The translations under genes and the position numbers were made by a program. From positions 144,486,204-144,550,203 of the forward strand of contig NC_091126.1 of NCBI RefSeq assembly GCF_040183065.1: a stretch of DNA of 64,000 bases, read 5' to 3'. Positions 45,180 through 56,993 of the stretch are shown one piece after another. This stretch comes from Periplaneta americana (lineage: Eukaryota; Arthropoda; Insecta; Blattodea; Blattidae). How positions within the stretch are numbered: the first letter of the stretch is position 1; the number at the start of each line of letters is the position of its first letter. The notes beneath the pieces are model-generated. The model was not told the DNA's origin, searched no databases, and worked only from the letters and a program-made list of their open reading frames with translations.

Positions 45180-45600
45180 AGTTGTCAGACTGACTGCGGC
45201 AAATGTAAAACACTCGCACTTAATGTTCCCATTACTGTTTCACACGCCAAAAACGGTGAGGCGGATTGTAGTGATTCGACTGTCGGATGGGGACGTTAAG
45301 CCTGGCGGCCCCCTTGGTGCTATTCGACAGGAGTAGCTATCTGTCGGCACCGGGTTCCCCTTCTCCCTTCCTCGCCTTCAACATCATCCTCACCCATTCC
45401 CTACACTACACTTACACGAACACTTAACATACACTCACCCTAGTACACGACATAACTCTTCACAGATACACATAATGCATAACGTGGCCCGACGAAGTGG
45501 TGTGCAATTTGAAAATGGGTCACAGTCCTGCCATCTATCCGCAGTATGAGGAACCCGAATCACGCAAAGTGAAGTGGGTAGGCATTAGATATACACACAT
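45180..45600 (+). mobile_element. Probable LINE 3' end fragment
   Basis: A GC-richer stretch with 'GATGGGGACGTTAAGCCTGG', 'CTATTCGACAGGAGTAG' and 'TCTGTCGGCACCGGGTT', then a C/A-rich ACAC section. It resembles a 3' region common to cockroach and termite LINE copies as I remember them. No frame supports it here. Confidence 0.4.
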
Positions 45601-46549
45601 TGTTAATATTAATAACAGAGCTATCTTTTTAAGTGAGTTACATTCTTCATTCTTCCTGCCACTCCATCGAGAGCTGGTATATAAAAGGGATTTACATTCT
45701 TATTTTCTGTCTCTATTGTGTGAATACCCAATTCCGTTCTACGATACGCTCCTTTCATTTTGTCCAATAATATTTTGAGAAAGCCACTTAGGAGGACGCA
45801 TGGACATAAAATTTGACCTTCCTTTCGGAATCGTTGGTGTTATCTTGCCATTGCAGTGTGCGGAAAGAAAAAATCCTGGAAATTCTTCGAACTGGTGCGG
45901 TCGTGAATATTTTATCAAGATCATATTCTTAACTCACATAACTATATTTACCATTATGGTGAGTTTACACATACATGAATTTATTGGCGCACAAGTAAAA
46001 AAAAATTTCACGTGTAAACCTTTACTGCCGTGCAAGTTTCGACACTGCATGAAATGTTTGAAAAAGTTAAGGAAAATCTAACTTTTCAATGCGCTAGTGG
46101 TGACGCATGCGCAAGTGGACATTTCTGTTGCGCGTGTAAACATACAGTTTCTCATCGTCACGCCACTATTGTACAGCACAAAATAGTCCGCTGATGCGTT
46201 TGCATCAAGTTTTGTAAATTTGTTTTATAATAATGATTAAGTGAAACTCTGAGATAATCATAAGTTTTCTTGATTTAAATGAAAAACACCAGTGATTGTG
46301 GGATATGCTCTCTAAACTTTATAAAAATAAAATAGAGATGCCAGAATAGACGCTTATGAAAATATGGCAAGTACAATGAAAATTAACAGATTTGGAATTT
46401 CCGAGGTGAAATAAAAAATAAAATTCTTACGGAAATAATGAAAACAGCAAAAATCACGAAAACTGGTTTCCAATTGCTGATAGGATTTCGCATCAAGTGG
46501 TGCAAATGAAAAATCCACAGTCTTCAGAAATTTTGACTACTTTCCATAA

Positions 46550-46735
46550 TAATACATTATGCAACGAGCCTATAATGATAGTAATTAAGACGCAAGTATG
46601 TTTGTTTATGAAACGAGCGCAAGCGAGTATTGATTTTTTTCGAGGAACAATAATGTCACTGACCTTGATGTAATGCAGAGAATGTATAACCTGGAAATTG
46701 ATTTAGAATTGAAAAACGAAATGACAAATTGAATT

Positions 46736-46767
<32 letters not shown>

Positions 46768-47118
46768 TATTTCTTTCTTTCTTTCTTTCTTTTTTTCTTC
46801 CTTTCTTTCTTTCTTTCTTTCCCTTAGTTTAACCTCTCCCTTTTAGGTTCATTTACACGACCCACGCCACACGGGCCACAAATTGAATTTATTTGAATAT
46901 TATTTACAATTAACGCTAATTATTATAGTAACAGAACATAACCTTCTGCGACAGTATTGGATTTCCAGCCTCCGTGACGTTTCCCTCGACTTTCGATTGC
47001 ATATCCGAGAATAATCGAAAACCTGAACTTTAATGAATAGGTGTACTTTAATGACATGCATTAAAGGACTGCTACCAGGTGTATAATTACTACATTTCGG
47101 CATGGTCGAGCATAAAAT
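46550..47118 (-). mobile_element. Second copy of the repeat at 33703-37655, unsplit by the transposon
   Basis: On the minus strand it starts at the 'MPKCSNYTPGSSPLMHVIK' frame and ends at 'GGCTCGTTGCATAATGTA'. It carries the empty target 'GCATTACATCAAGG' where the other copy has the 3.3-kb transposon. Its own middle is widened by a (TTTC)n tract and some 50 bp of new sequence near 46822-46870. Confidence 0.8.
46735..46822. repeat. (TTTC)n microsatellite
   Basis: About twenty tetranucleotide units with a few interruptions. Confidence 0.95.
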
Positions 47119-47299
47119 AAATAAACAGTACAATCTTTAATTTGTGTCAATTGAAAACTGAAAATTCAATAGGGATTAAGTGCCATTTACGGAAAAATGA
47201 TATGTGTGCATGTCATGTACCTATACAAATACCATACTCATTAATTTATTCATAGTTTTCTATCTAAGGGCATGTATTTCACTGCATAGCCAGCAAACT

Positions 47300-47454
47300 C
47301 CGGTCTTTCCTCTTTACCGCCTTCCTCTTCGTCTCTGCAACGATCCATGTATCTTAATGTTGTTTATCATATGATATCTTCTTCTACTACAAGCCTTTTC
47401 CCCGTTCACCATTCTTTCCAGTGCACCCTTCAGTAGGCAGTTCCTTCTCAACCA

Positions 47455-47521
<67 letters not shown>
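47300..47521 (-). mobile_element. LINE C-terminal stub with (TTA)n run
   Basis: On the minus strand, 'WLRRNCLLKGALERMVNGEK' followed by 'ACSRRRYHMINNIKIHG' matches the tail of the LINE at 14150-14960. A (TTA)n run of about 65 bp (47456-47521) directly precedes it, in the place where 'GH' of the other copy would lie. Confidence 0.8.
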
Positions 47522-47523
<2 letters not shown>

Positions 47524-49990
47524 AGTATATTCCCATGTTCTTGACCGAAAATTGAAAATTTTATAACTGGGCACTAATAACTCAGTCGAGTCATTGTAGA
47601 TTTCCCCTTAACTCCTCACTCTGTCTTTCCCGGCTCAGACAGACAAGAAGGTGAGCATTGTTCAGTGACAGATTGTATAAGGTAAGCATGATAGCTTTTA
47701 CGAAATATCGGTTCTCGTTGGTCGTCTGAAATCCATAAATGATGCACAGTACTACCTGTGCGTTTGTTTATAAGGTAGTGTAAGTGAAAAGGACATGGGC
47801 GGGAATTTCAGAGTTTGGTTCTACTTCCCCGTTGTGCTCAGGGCTTGTGTAGACAATCGTTGCAGCTGCAACAATTTCTCCTCTTCCTTTTATAGCCTTA
47901 CCTACAGTACCTCACAAAAAGCAATACAAAATACTGCTCCTAGACCATCTAATAAACGAAAAAATGCAAATAATACAGAACCATGGAAAAACTGTGAAAT
48001 CTTATCACAATTAAATGGATCAAAAAATGCAAATCAGTTGTGTGCCAACTGAAGAAACTACAAGAGTCGGTTACTCTATAATCAATAGCACATATTCAAT
48101 CTCATTAGGTGCAGAGAAGATTGAAAACTTAGAAACAAGGGCAAGCACAGGGTCCGTTTTCACCTGTGTCAACGTCAACAAGAAGTTATGAATGAGCTTC
48201 ATATTTAATGATGGGAACATCTTGTCTAAAGCGATATATTCTATCCTCGATCAGGACTGAGGCTCTTGATCATTGTTACAGATTAATCAAAAATATTTGT
48301 ATTACTTACGAAATAAATTGATAAATTTTTATTTTTAAGAATTTGATTTTATTCATAAATTACATTAGCATAATCTCTTTGTGCAGTGTAGGTAGTTACT
48401 GAAGTTCTGGCAAGAACTTTGATATTGTAACTTACACTTTGGAACATGATACAAATATTATAATAAAGCAAAAGAATCTCCAGGTGCTAAATATTCCAAT
48501 GTAAATGGCGTTTTCAATTTTCGAAGTAAACCATCTGTCATGTCGGTATTCAACTTTTGAATATAACATGGTGTTGCATCTGTAATGGATTATCAGAATT
48601 GTTTGTCGTCATCCTTAAACGATTTCTGTAACAATAGGATCTTCTTTTGAAAGTTCTTTTAGAAATCTCGCAGATGTATGTAAATTCTTCCTAGGAACAA
48701 TGCACTTTTTCACCTACATACGACCATTTCTTTTACGTTTTTTCTTTTTCCGTTATCCCAAGTCAGAAATCATTACATCAACCAACAAACTTGCGAATAT
48801 CAGGCAAGCGCCATGAACTTGAGATAGGTATTCTATTCTCGTGAAACATTCAGCTAGTAGCTTGCATTTGAAAATGATACTGACGAGGCAAAATAAATAA
48901 ATCTGTGTAAACCTTTACTGGAGCAAAAGTACGACTGACGTGTTAACTGGCGCCAATAAATCCATGCATGTGTAAACTCACCTTTAAAAATCTCTGTGAT
49001 TTGCAATGTAATAGTAAATCATTCATGATCTGCGATCCGTAATTATGTCCTACTGTAGGAATATACGCTCGTCTACTCCTCTATACAAAGGATGATCCAA
49101 TGTCTATCCGGCTGCATGGAATTTGTTGATTGCGGTCTCCTTCAGTCAGGAGCAACACTTCAAAACAACACAACCGTCAACGACTATCTAAGTGTCTGTG
49201 CAGCTGCGGGCACCTTTAGGGGACTACGTTGCTGTAATCCTGAACTTTCGTATAGCGGCAATGGGAAAGTTATACTCCATCACGCTGCTGCACATTGTGG
49301 TGGCATTTCTTCCTGAATATTTGAGAACCACAAAGATGGAAAGGTAGAAAAATAAGTAATGGTAAGTTGGGAGTTATGAACTTACATCCAATGACAATGA
49401 AGCTAGAAGAGAAAGAATGGTTTGCCTAATAGATTAAACAGACCTCAATAAGTCACAAAAACTGACATGACAAGAACAAGCACTGGAGATGAAGACCACA
49501 AAATGGAGGCAATGCTATAGTGGGTGTTCAGCATGTAATGGTGGCAGGATGTATCAGAAGCATTGATGGAAAATAAAAAAGAATGAAAGGGGAATATAAA
49601 GACAGTAATATAATGAATAAGACAAAAAAGTAAGAACGCGAACCATGACCACATCTTCTCGTCACCCATCCATTCGAATGGAGGATCTTATAAAATGCTC
49701 TAGAAGAAATATTTTTTTTTTTATTTTATATACTTTAGGAACATCTTTTAAACTAAAAGAGTCCCTTTACATTTTTTCAAAGAAATACTCTTCAATGCGT
49801 CAATAAAAATGTACGGAAAGAAATCACAAGACAAGGATTCTAAGTGCGAATCGTTGTGTTCTAAGGATGACCAATATTTCAAGAAATTTTCTATTTTTAT
49901 TTCTAATAACATTAAGTACATTAATTTAATTTCGTTACAGTACAAATAAATTATCCCTCAAAACGGCGACAAACCTGGAAGAGTGGGAAG
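47522..49990. other. No host gene recognised
   Basis: Short frames at 47795-48052 and 49092-49316 carry no familiar domain. The part before 48983 is inside the composite element. The rest, up to the minus-strand gene, is AT-rich and unassigned. Confidence 0.35.
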
Positions 49991-50019
49991 TGAAAGTACT
50001 TGGAGACAAAGTCGGCACC

Positions 50020-50025
50020 TTTATT
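50020..50025 (-). other. Poly(A) signal AATAAA of the GGY-rich gene
   Basis: On the minus strand the hexamer lies 18 bp past the stop codon, unusually close, and the first candidate downstream. No other signal was checked further away. Confidence 0.65.
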
Positions 50026-50042
50026 CAGTATGTCGGTGAGTT

Positions 50043-50372
50043 TCACCAAATTCTACCATAATGGCCCAGCCCTCCCAAGCCATATCCGTAGCCGTAATAC
50101 GGGTAATAACCACCATAACCTAGTCCTCCATATCCGCCGTACCCTCCGTAGCCATACCCTCCGTAGCCTCCGTAGCCGCCGTACCCGCCGTACCCATAGA
50201 TGGGGCCGGTTGTGTGTATCTTTCGCTGCCTGAAGCCGGTTTTCTCTACGCCCACTGCGCCAATCCTGCCCACCTCCACGGCCTTGCGGTCACCAACAAG
50301 GCGTCGTGCGTACGCGTCCTTAGCCCGACCCTCCCAAACCCTCTTCGTGGGCGGTGGATTCAGCAAACCTTC
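50043..50372 (-). CDS. Secreted GGYGGY-repeat protein (structural, cuticle-like), last exon
   Basis: The exon follows the acceptor ATGTTGCAG at 50373 and encodes 109 residues. The N-terminal part has 'LLNPPPTKRVWEGRAKDAYA', then 'VGRIGAVGVEKTGFRQRK', and the C-terminal half is a run of GGY/GYG units with a 'YYPYYGYGYG' block. The pattern LLxPP, xKxxWEG, a charged helix-like part, GxVGxE and an aromatic repeat follows the plus-strand gene at 18922-21965. Both last exons start in phase 0. Hence I infer paralogues. A signal-peptide exon should lie at higher coordinates but was not found. The in-frame ATG before the acceptor is probably intronic. It probably serves cuticle, eggshell or a secreted matrix. 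Confidence 0.75.
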   Translation of the reverse strand, partial: EGLLNPPPTKRVWEGRAKDAYARRLVGDRKAVEVGRIGAVGVEKTGFRQRKIHTTGPIYGYGGYGGYGGYGGYGYGGYGGYGGLGYGGYYPYYGYGYGLGGLGHYGRIW

Positions 50373-50684
50373 CTGCAACATGAATTTCAAATGCAGTCAT
50401 GCGTCCATCCTAGCGAGTGAATTGTTATCAACAGAGATCGGCACAAGTGAGAAAAAGTTTTTCCAAAATATGACATTTCTTTGGCAAAATACGAAAATAT
50501 AAAATTAGTTAAATATTTAAATGCTAAACTAAGTCCGTTCGTAAACAATTTGGAGCAACTTCACATTATTGTTTATAAAATAAGCTGGTAGAGATTCGTA
50601 GTTTTGTTTTGCCTATATTTAATATGTTCCCAAGTGAATGTACCTTAATCCAGTCACTAGCTAATTCAATTCCTTACACTGAAG

Positions 50685-50685
<1 letters not shown>

Positions 50686-50759
<74 letters not shown>

Positions 50760-50760
50760 A
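50686..50760. repeat. (GAAA)n microsatellite
   Basis: About eighteen uninterrupted tetranucleotide units, probably in the upstream intron of the GGY-rich gene. Confidence 0.97.
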
Positions 50761-50943
50761 TTCTTACACTGCTGGACTCAACACTGTTTACAATATAACA
50801 CAAGTAATTTTTCTATATTTTCTGGCAAAGGTTTACACCTTCTGTCTGTTAATATTGTTTCATAGGATGAAAAATCCATGCCATTACAAAAAGAAGAGAA
50901 ATTAAGCAAGCAACAAAATTGATATTTGTTGTTTAGTCATTAG

Positions 50944-51879
50944 TAGGCTTCGAGACTTCGGACCCGATAGAGCAGTTCAGTGGGAAATCTGCATAACGGC
51001 GTACTGAGAATAGTGGTAAAGCGTACAGTGGGTGGGGGTACTGTAGAATGAATGACAACAAATACGTGAAGGAAAACGCTCTGGATTTGAAGGTTCTGAT
51101 GAATAATTTGGTTTTCATAAAAACCTATTTTCAAACTGTGTCTGAAATTATTACACGCTTAGAAAAGTCAGAGCAAGAGATGCCGGAAGCCCTCAAATTA
51201 GTTGAGGAAATGACACAGAGAATTAATGAGACAACAAGTACACCGGTTACTGAACGTGTAAAACAGCAGTGGAAATCAATTTTATGTAAAAAAAAAAAAA
51301 ATAACGGATATGGAGCATTGTGTCGTATAAACAGCAAATTAGTGGACATAGAGTCACCCGAGAATGAAGGACTGTCTCTTAGAGACTGCAATGATGTTAG
51401 GTTTTTCGTTTTGCTCCTATAAACTCATACGACGTAGAGCGCATTTTTTCACAGTACAAACTGTGTTTGGTAGACAACTGAAAAAGATTTACGTTTGAGA
51501 CACTGAAAATGTATCTTGTAGTACTTTGCAATTCGGTACTGTAACTGCACTTCCTAAAGACGACCAATAGGATAAATGAAGAAATTAAAATTGCTACCTG
51601 TTTATTTCCACCATTAACACTGTGTATAATTAAACACAAATGCTTATAAAGGACAGGAGAATAAATGCTTTTCACATTATTTTGGCATTGTCATTGTGTA
51701 ATGTATATTTACTTTCAGAATGTCCATATGTGTGTGTTTCCCCATACTACCGTACTCTACTCTAAATAGCAACGTAGTTACCTCAACACATCTCTACCTT
51801 TCACTACCTGCAGCGAGTCAACAACCTATAGTACAAGCACAGTAAACTTATTGTATCGGGTCCAAAGTCTCGAAGCCTG
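50944..51879 (+). mobile_element. hAT element (CGGBP1-like), 8-bp duplication GTCATTAG
   Basis: The ends TAGGCTTCGAGACTTCGGAC and GTCCAAAGTCTCGAAGCCTG are inverted and flanked by GTCATTAG (50936-50943 and 51880-51887). The plus-strand frame 51048-51422 reads a helical segment ('LEKSEQEMPEALKLVEEMTQ') of the CGG-binding-protein-1-like hAT family. Past its stop at 51421-51423, codons give 'NSYDVERIFSQYK', 'KRFTFETLKMYLVVLCN', the typical C-terminal block. The N-terminal BED finger is missing, so the copy is internally deleted and broken. It lies upstream of the GGY-rich last exon and may be in its intron. Confidence 0.85.
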
Positions 51880-51887
51880 GTCATTAG

Positions 51888-53715
51888 TGTCTGTTCTCAA
51901 TCTTATTCTTTGAGGCAATGAGTTTAGCTCATGCACATTTCAGTGTCTTTTCGGAAACTCTTCTCATGCTTTTTGGATTTTTCGGTGTCCTAGGAAATGG
52001 GTCTGACTGCTGCTTTCTTTGAGTTATAATATATGGGCTTACTGGGTGAATAGATTGCTAAGAAAACGTGATGCGGCGGCCCGGCTCTCGGTCCAGCCGT
52101 TCACAGACTCCACTTACGCCAAGAGTTTGTTATCGGTGATACGCATCGTAATGTCTGTAATAAGACACACCACAAACTATTAAAGTAAATTATTACTAAA
52201 TATAATTAGTTAAAACAATATTTACACATCCAAATTAAGAACGAAGTTGTTGAAATTCCCTTCCTTCCTGTTCTAAATATTTGTCACATCTGTTTAAGAA
52301 CTCGCTGATCTTTCCGTTGAGAAATTAATGTAGGCCATGTTTTCTCGGATGCTATTTTCCAGTTCTTCCAAGGTATGTGGATTATTTTTGAACACCTCGT
52401 GTTTTAGAATTCTCAGAGGGTTAAATAAATAAATGCTAATCGTACACTCCTTTCCATCAGGATTATGCGAAAGCATATACACTTGACTATTCTATGAAAG
52501 AAATGCACAGGCTATACTGTTCCAAGATATGTCAGTAGGAATGTGTGACCCTACATATTCTGGAAAAGCATAAAAATGGAATCTGCGAGAACATCTTCTG
52601 CATTTCTCAACAGAAAATGCAGCTAATGTGTGTTGCATTACTTCTCATACAGGTAATATGAATCCTTAGAATAAAAAGACAAAGACTTTCAGCCTCTCCT
52701 CTCTTTATTTTGATCAGTAAATTATGTTCTACTTGCTTATATTTAGTAATAATTTACATTCATTTTTGTAGTATGTCGTAGTATCGATACTGCGTAACGT
52801 GTCACCGAGGATAAGCTCTCTGCGTAAGCGTAGAATACGAGTGAAAATGGCTGGATTGCGGTTCCTGAACAATAAAATCACTCTGTATATTCGTCATATT
52901 ATATATTCACATGTGTAAGTTCTTGCCTTCTTTTCGTGTTTTCCATACTTAAGAGACAACGAAATATTTAAAGTATTCTACATAGCAATATTTAGCTAAA
53001 ATGAGCTCTTTAATAACAATCTGACATGATTCGACTTGTTATTTTTCAGACATTTCGTTTGGAAGTAGCCTTTCTATGACTATTTAACTTACGGGATGAA
53101 TTTGCGATATTGACCAATAACGTTTCAGAGCCGCCTTAAAATCAACCAATCACAGTTATGTTTCTTGATAAAACGCTTTGTAAGGAAGCAATTACTACAG
53201 ACAATCACCGGAAACAATAACTGAATAGTTTTTTCAATAATTCGATTAAAACTGCAATTGTAATATTTGATGAAATGAAAGTAGTTAAATATAATTCAAT
53301 GTAAACATCTTATGTATTATTTACTTAAAAGAAAAACAAATCATGAAATTGTACCAGACAAACATTAAAATATGTTTGATGATAAGGGGATAAGAGACCT
53401 TGAATCACTTTAATAAGTTTTATAAAATCTTCGTTTCTATACCACAGTAATTTGGAGTGTAATAAATAAAATGCCATTGGCGAAGGAAACGATGATAATT
53501 AAGCACTTGATAGGCCTATCCTAGAAATAACTAACCTGTCAGAAGACACGACAGTTTTTACCCTGGTATTCTATAAGAGGGAATCTGTTTCATAAATATT
53601 CCAGTCGCATGGAAAGGAATTTTTCAACAGTAATCTCACTAGAGGTTTTGATTTATCTAGAGAAAATCAAAACTCGAGTGCGATTTAATTGACCATTACA
53701 CGATTAGAAAAAAAT
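51888..53715. other. No host gene recognised
   Basis: Apart from the transposase stub at 52240-52482, no domain or named repeat was seen. This interval might hold the missing first exons of the minus-strand GGY-rich gene. I looked for a signal-peptide exon with a phase-0 donor and found none convincing. Confidence 0.3.
52235..52482 (-). pseudogene. mariner-like transposase C-terminal stub
   Basis: On the minus strand, 'VFKNNPHTLEELENSIRENM' followed by 'AYINFSTE' resembles the C-terminal end of DUF4817/Tc3-like transposases of insects. The codons after the stop at 52294 still read related sequence. No inverted ends were found. Confidence 0.55.
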
Positions 53716-54270
53716 ATATAAAGATTACAAGAAATAAAGTACTCTAATACAATAAAATATTAATTGACTTACTGAAATTCTATTTCACTAATGTTAGCTT
53801 CACCAAAACGTTTGAATGGAGCCGCCATTTTCAGTCGATTGTCTATGCTGTAAACAAGTGACGATCGCAAAGCATGTTTTATAGTACCGCAAAGAATTTG
53901 CAGTTTGAAATGTTGGCAAAAAAAGAAAAACAAATGGTAGGGAGGTAATAAAAACAGAAGAAAGTATATAAAGATTAGAAGAAATAAAGTACTCTAATAC
54001 AATAAAATAGATATTAATTGACTTACTAAAATTCTATTTCACTAATGTTACCTTCACCAAAATGTTTGAACGGAGCCGCCATTTTCAGCCGACTTTCTAT
54101 TCAGGAAACAAATGACGATCGCAAAGCATGTTTTATATACCATAAAGAATTTGCAGTTCGAAATGTTGTCAAACAAAGAAACAAATGCTAGGGTAGTGAC
54201 AAATACAAACAAATGCTAGGGAAGCGATAAAATTAAACAAATGCTAGGGAAGCGATAAAATTGTGCGATA
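53716..54270. repeat. Tandem duplication of about 250 bp plus a 28-bp triplet repeat
   Basis: Two units (53716-53963 and 53964-54200) share ATAAAGATTA.AAGAAATAAA, TTTCACTAATGTTA, GGAGCCGCCATTTTCAG and CGCAAAGCATGTTTTATA. The first and second differ at many sites. A shorter repeat with core AAATGCTAGGGAAGCGATAA follows three times to 54260. GCCGCCATTTT is a YY1/Pho-type binding word present once in each large unit. Confidence 0.85.
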
Positions 54271-54532
54271 AGCAGCCATGATTGGTTGAAAGACGTCCTT
54301 TCGTACCGTTTTATTGGTCAAAAGTAATATGACGTAGTAAAAGTGTAACAGTCATATTAAACGGTTACATTGCAGCTCAGGTGTTGTTTCGGGACGTCAA
54401 CAAGAATCAGAAATAGTACAATGTTACAATTAAAAGGAATATGATAGTTGAATGAAAGAGATAAATTATAGATTCAAATTTTAATTTATGTGCAGACATT
54501 TTGTGATTAGGATCGATCACTGTTTCCTCAGC

Positions 54533-54760
54533 TCGCCCATGGCCGAGTGGTTATCCTCTCTGCCTTCCATCGTGGCGACCCGAATTCGATCTCAGTCTGG
54601 GTTGTGGAGGAAATTATGGTGGACAAAGTGGGCAAGAGGGGTTTTTCTCAGAGTTCTCTCATTTTCCTTCGCCATTGTCACCATCATTCTACGAATACTC
54701 CACAATCACCCTCACTCTATGAGGTCCCAAACCAGGCTTTCGAAACAAATAAAAAATGGC
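54533..54760 (+). mobile_element. tRNA-derived SINE, Leu/Ser-type head
   Basis: The head 'CCATGGCCGAGTGGTTATCC' is A-box-like in the class II tRNA style, and 'CCGAATTCGATCTCAG' is a B-box-like site. A pyrimidine-rich body and AAATAAAAAAT tail follow. Confidence 0.55.
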
Positions 54761-54947
54761 TCATAGTTGCATACATTCATTTTAATAAATATTATTAAAA
54801 AGTCGTTTGCTTGCGGTAATGTACCTCATGAGTACTAAAACTAAGTTATTTCGAAATGTTTTCTTCTTTTCTTATGGGGAAAATAATTAATTTTAAAAAC
54901 TACTTAAGTTAATAACAAAAAAACCTCCAATCATATAGAAAAATGAA

Positions 54948-54950
<3 letters not shown>

Positions 54951-54982
<32 letters not shown>

Positions 54983-55528
54983 GCCTCGAACAAGTGCAAA
55001 ATTTCAATTATCTGGGTTGTGAAATATCTTATCAAAATGAAAAAGATGTGAACAAGAAAATTACCAAATTTACACAAATTCTAGGAATAATAAACAATAC
55101 ATTAAAAGCTAAATTAGTACAAAAATCTACAAGAATAAAAATATATAATACACTAGCATTACCCTCCCTTTTATACGGAAGCGAGATTTGGACATTAAAG
55201 AAAAAAGACATGAACAGAATCAAAGCAACGGAAATGAAATTTTTCAGGAGGACAGCAGGATATACTCTTTTAGACAGAAAAAGGAATGAAGAAATTTTAG
55301 AACAATTAGAAGTAGAGTCAGTAGAAGAAAAAATCAGCAGATACAAATTCAATTGGCTAGATCATGTAAGAAGAATGAAAAATTCAAGAATCCCAAAAAT
55401 TACGATGCAGTATAAACCTAGAGGACATCGTCGGCCAGGAAGACCTTTAAGAAGACTGCTAGATGGGGCCGAAACAGGTCTACAGAGGCCTAATTCGTGA
55501 AGGATTAAGATTATGATGATTATTATTA

Positions 55529-55597
<69 letters not shown>
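54951..55597 (+). mobile_element. LINE C-terminal fragment between (TTA)n runs
   Basis: The frame to 55500 contains 'VQNFNYLGCEISYQNEKDVN', 'ALPSLLYGSEIWTLKKKDMN' and 'WLDHVRRMKNSRIPK', ending 'RRPGRPLRRLLDGAETGLQR'. It is the C-terminal tail of another RTE/Jockey-like LINE family common in cockroaches. The intact 500-bp frame suggests moderate age. (TTA)n runs lie on both sides (54951-54980 and 55523-55597); the second is the likely 3' tail. It is 5'-truncated. Confidence 0.88.
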
Positions 55598-55598
<1 letters not shown>

Positions 55599-55861
55599 GT
55601 ACAGTAGATGACACGACTAAAGGTACTTTTCGATACCAAGAATGGTGGAAACTTTTAGTTCTAGTGAAATTTCTAAATTGAGTTTATGCTGAGGCACACA
55701 ATACTTTTTATTTACACTTACAAGGGAACTGTCAAAGAGCTCGTCTCTAAACCTCCCTTCTAACAGTGCAAAATCAGATCTCGACAGCATGTTTTCATGT
55801 GTAAAATAGTATCGTTCGAAATATAACATTGTTGTCTTTATTATGGAGAGACCTACGCCTA

Positions 55862-56553
55862 CAGGGTTGTTTCCGATCACTTATAACGAATTTGGATGAC
55901 GTCATGTGCGTCAGGAATCACACCGACAGCTGAATTGCGTCGAGAGGTGACAGAACAGTAGTGAGTGATTTCATAATCAGAACACACGGTGTATCACAGT
56001 AGCAAGCCCAAGAAAATCGAGTCTCTTTGGGAGGGGTACATAATAACCCTTTCCGATGACAAGTACAGTTACGTGAAAATCATAGGAACCTGCAAAAAAC
56101 GTAGTTTCGTTATTTCCAAGAAAGGCATCTTGTGTGTACGTAATAAGACTGGCAAATATCGGAAAGCATTAATTCCAGAGTGGAAAAAGCAAGCAAATCT
56201 ACCCCCAGTCGCAAGTCGCAGCACCCCACGAGATGATACAAATTAATTCCATTCGAACTTTACCAATCTTATTAAGTACACAGAAGATGCCTTTCTTGGA
56301 AATAACGAAACCTCGTTTATTGCAGGCTTCTTTTATTTTCACTTAACTGTACTTGGCATCGGAAAGGGTTGTTATGTACCCCTCCCAAAAAGGCTCGATT
56401 TCCTTGTCAATTTCTGCTGTGAGTCGCCGTGCAGTCTAACAATGAGATCACTCTCTACTGGCCTGTCGCCTCGAGCCACATTTCAGCTGTCGTGTGAATC
56501 CTGACGCACATGATGTCATTCAAATTCGTTATCAGAGATCGGAGACAACCCTG
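55862..56553. mobile_element. 692-bp fold-back element flanked by TA
   Basis: The ends CAGGGTTGTTTCCGATCAC and ATCGGAGACAACCCTG are inverted and flanked by TA (55860-55861 and 56554-56555). The two halves pair over almost the whole length, meeting near 56240-56260. A frame of 85 codons (55989-56246) in the left half is mirrored in the right half, so it is likely a by-product. CAGGG ends with TA suggest Tc1/mariner mobilisation. Confidence 0.9.
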
Positions 56554-56993
56554 TAGTACCACAGTGATTGGAAAGCGATTATACACCATGAAATACGAGC
56601 AGGCCTATTCGATCGTTAAAATAGTATAATGAATGGATAGGAACACTCTTTACAACAAGTTTCCATGGAAAAAAGACCTCGCGAGCACCAGGTTGAGAAC
56701 GCCTGGTGTAAAGTGATGACAGGGCCATAAATATAGTCAGCTATATAAACAACATGAGTACAGGACTGATGTTATTTATGCAAACAACATGAAAATGAAT
56801 GTGCAAGCTTACCCATATTTTGTAATACAAGGACTTACATTATTTATGTATCAAGACATGCATCTATTACATTATGAATGCTGTACAGCACTTAACTCAA
56901 TTTCGATAAAAATTGAACTCATGTTGTTTATGCAACTATCGATTCATTTGATTTAGTGGGATAGTAAAACACATTGACAATGTACTGTAGGCC

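Larger units (their letters stand above)
45957..48983. mobile_element. Composite 3-kb element, TTA-flanked, GGTGAGTTTACACAT ends
   Basis: The left end GGTGAGTTTACACATACATG plus AATTTATTGGCGC is matched in inverse by GCGCCAATAAATCCATGCAT plus GTGTAAACTCACC on the right. TTA flanks it (45954-45956 and 48984-48986). A second pair, GTGTAAACCTTTACTG near 46012 and 48908, lies just inside in inverse or direct relation to the ends. The interior holds another repeat (46550-47118), a (TTTC)n run and a LINE stub. PIF/Harbinger is likely from the TTA, but no transposase was recognised. Confidence 0.7.

Noticed and set aside
50200-50502. Plus-strand frame of 100 codons over the GGY-rich exon
   Set aside because: It is antisense to a well-supported exon with acceptor, stop and poly(A) signal on the minus strand.
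53764-53790. Minus-strand splice donor for the missing first exon of the GGY-rich gene
   Set aside because: The donor-like TCAGTAAGT is in a tandemly duplicated repeat and the preceding codons do not make a signal peptide.
55989-56246. 85-codon basic open frame with 'KSYVKIIGTCKKR'-like style
   Set aside because: It lies in one arm of a large palindromic element and is mirrored in the other arm, so a real gene is unlikely.
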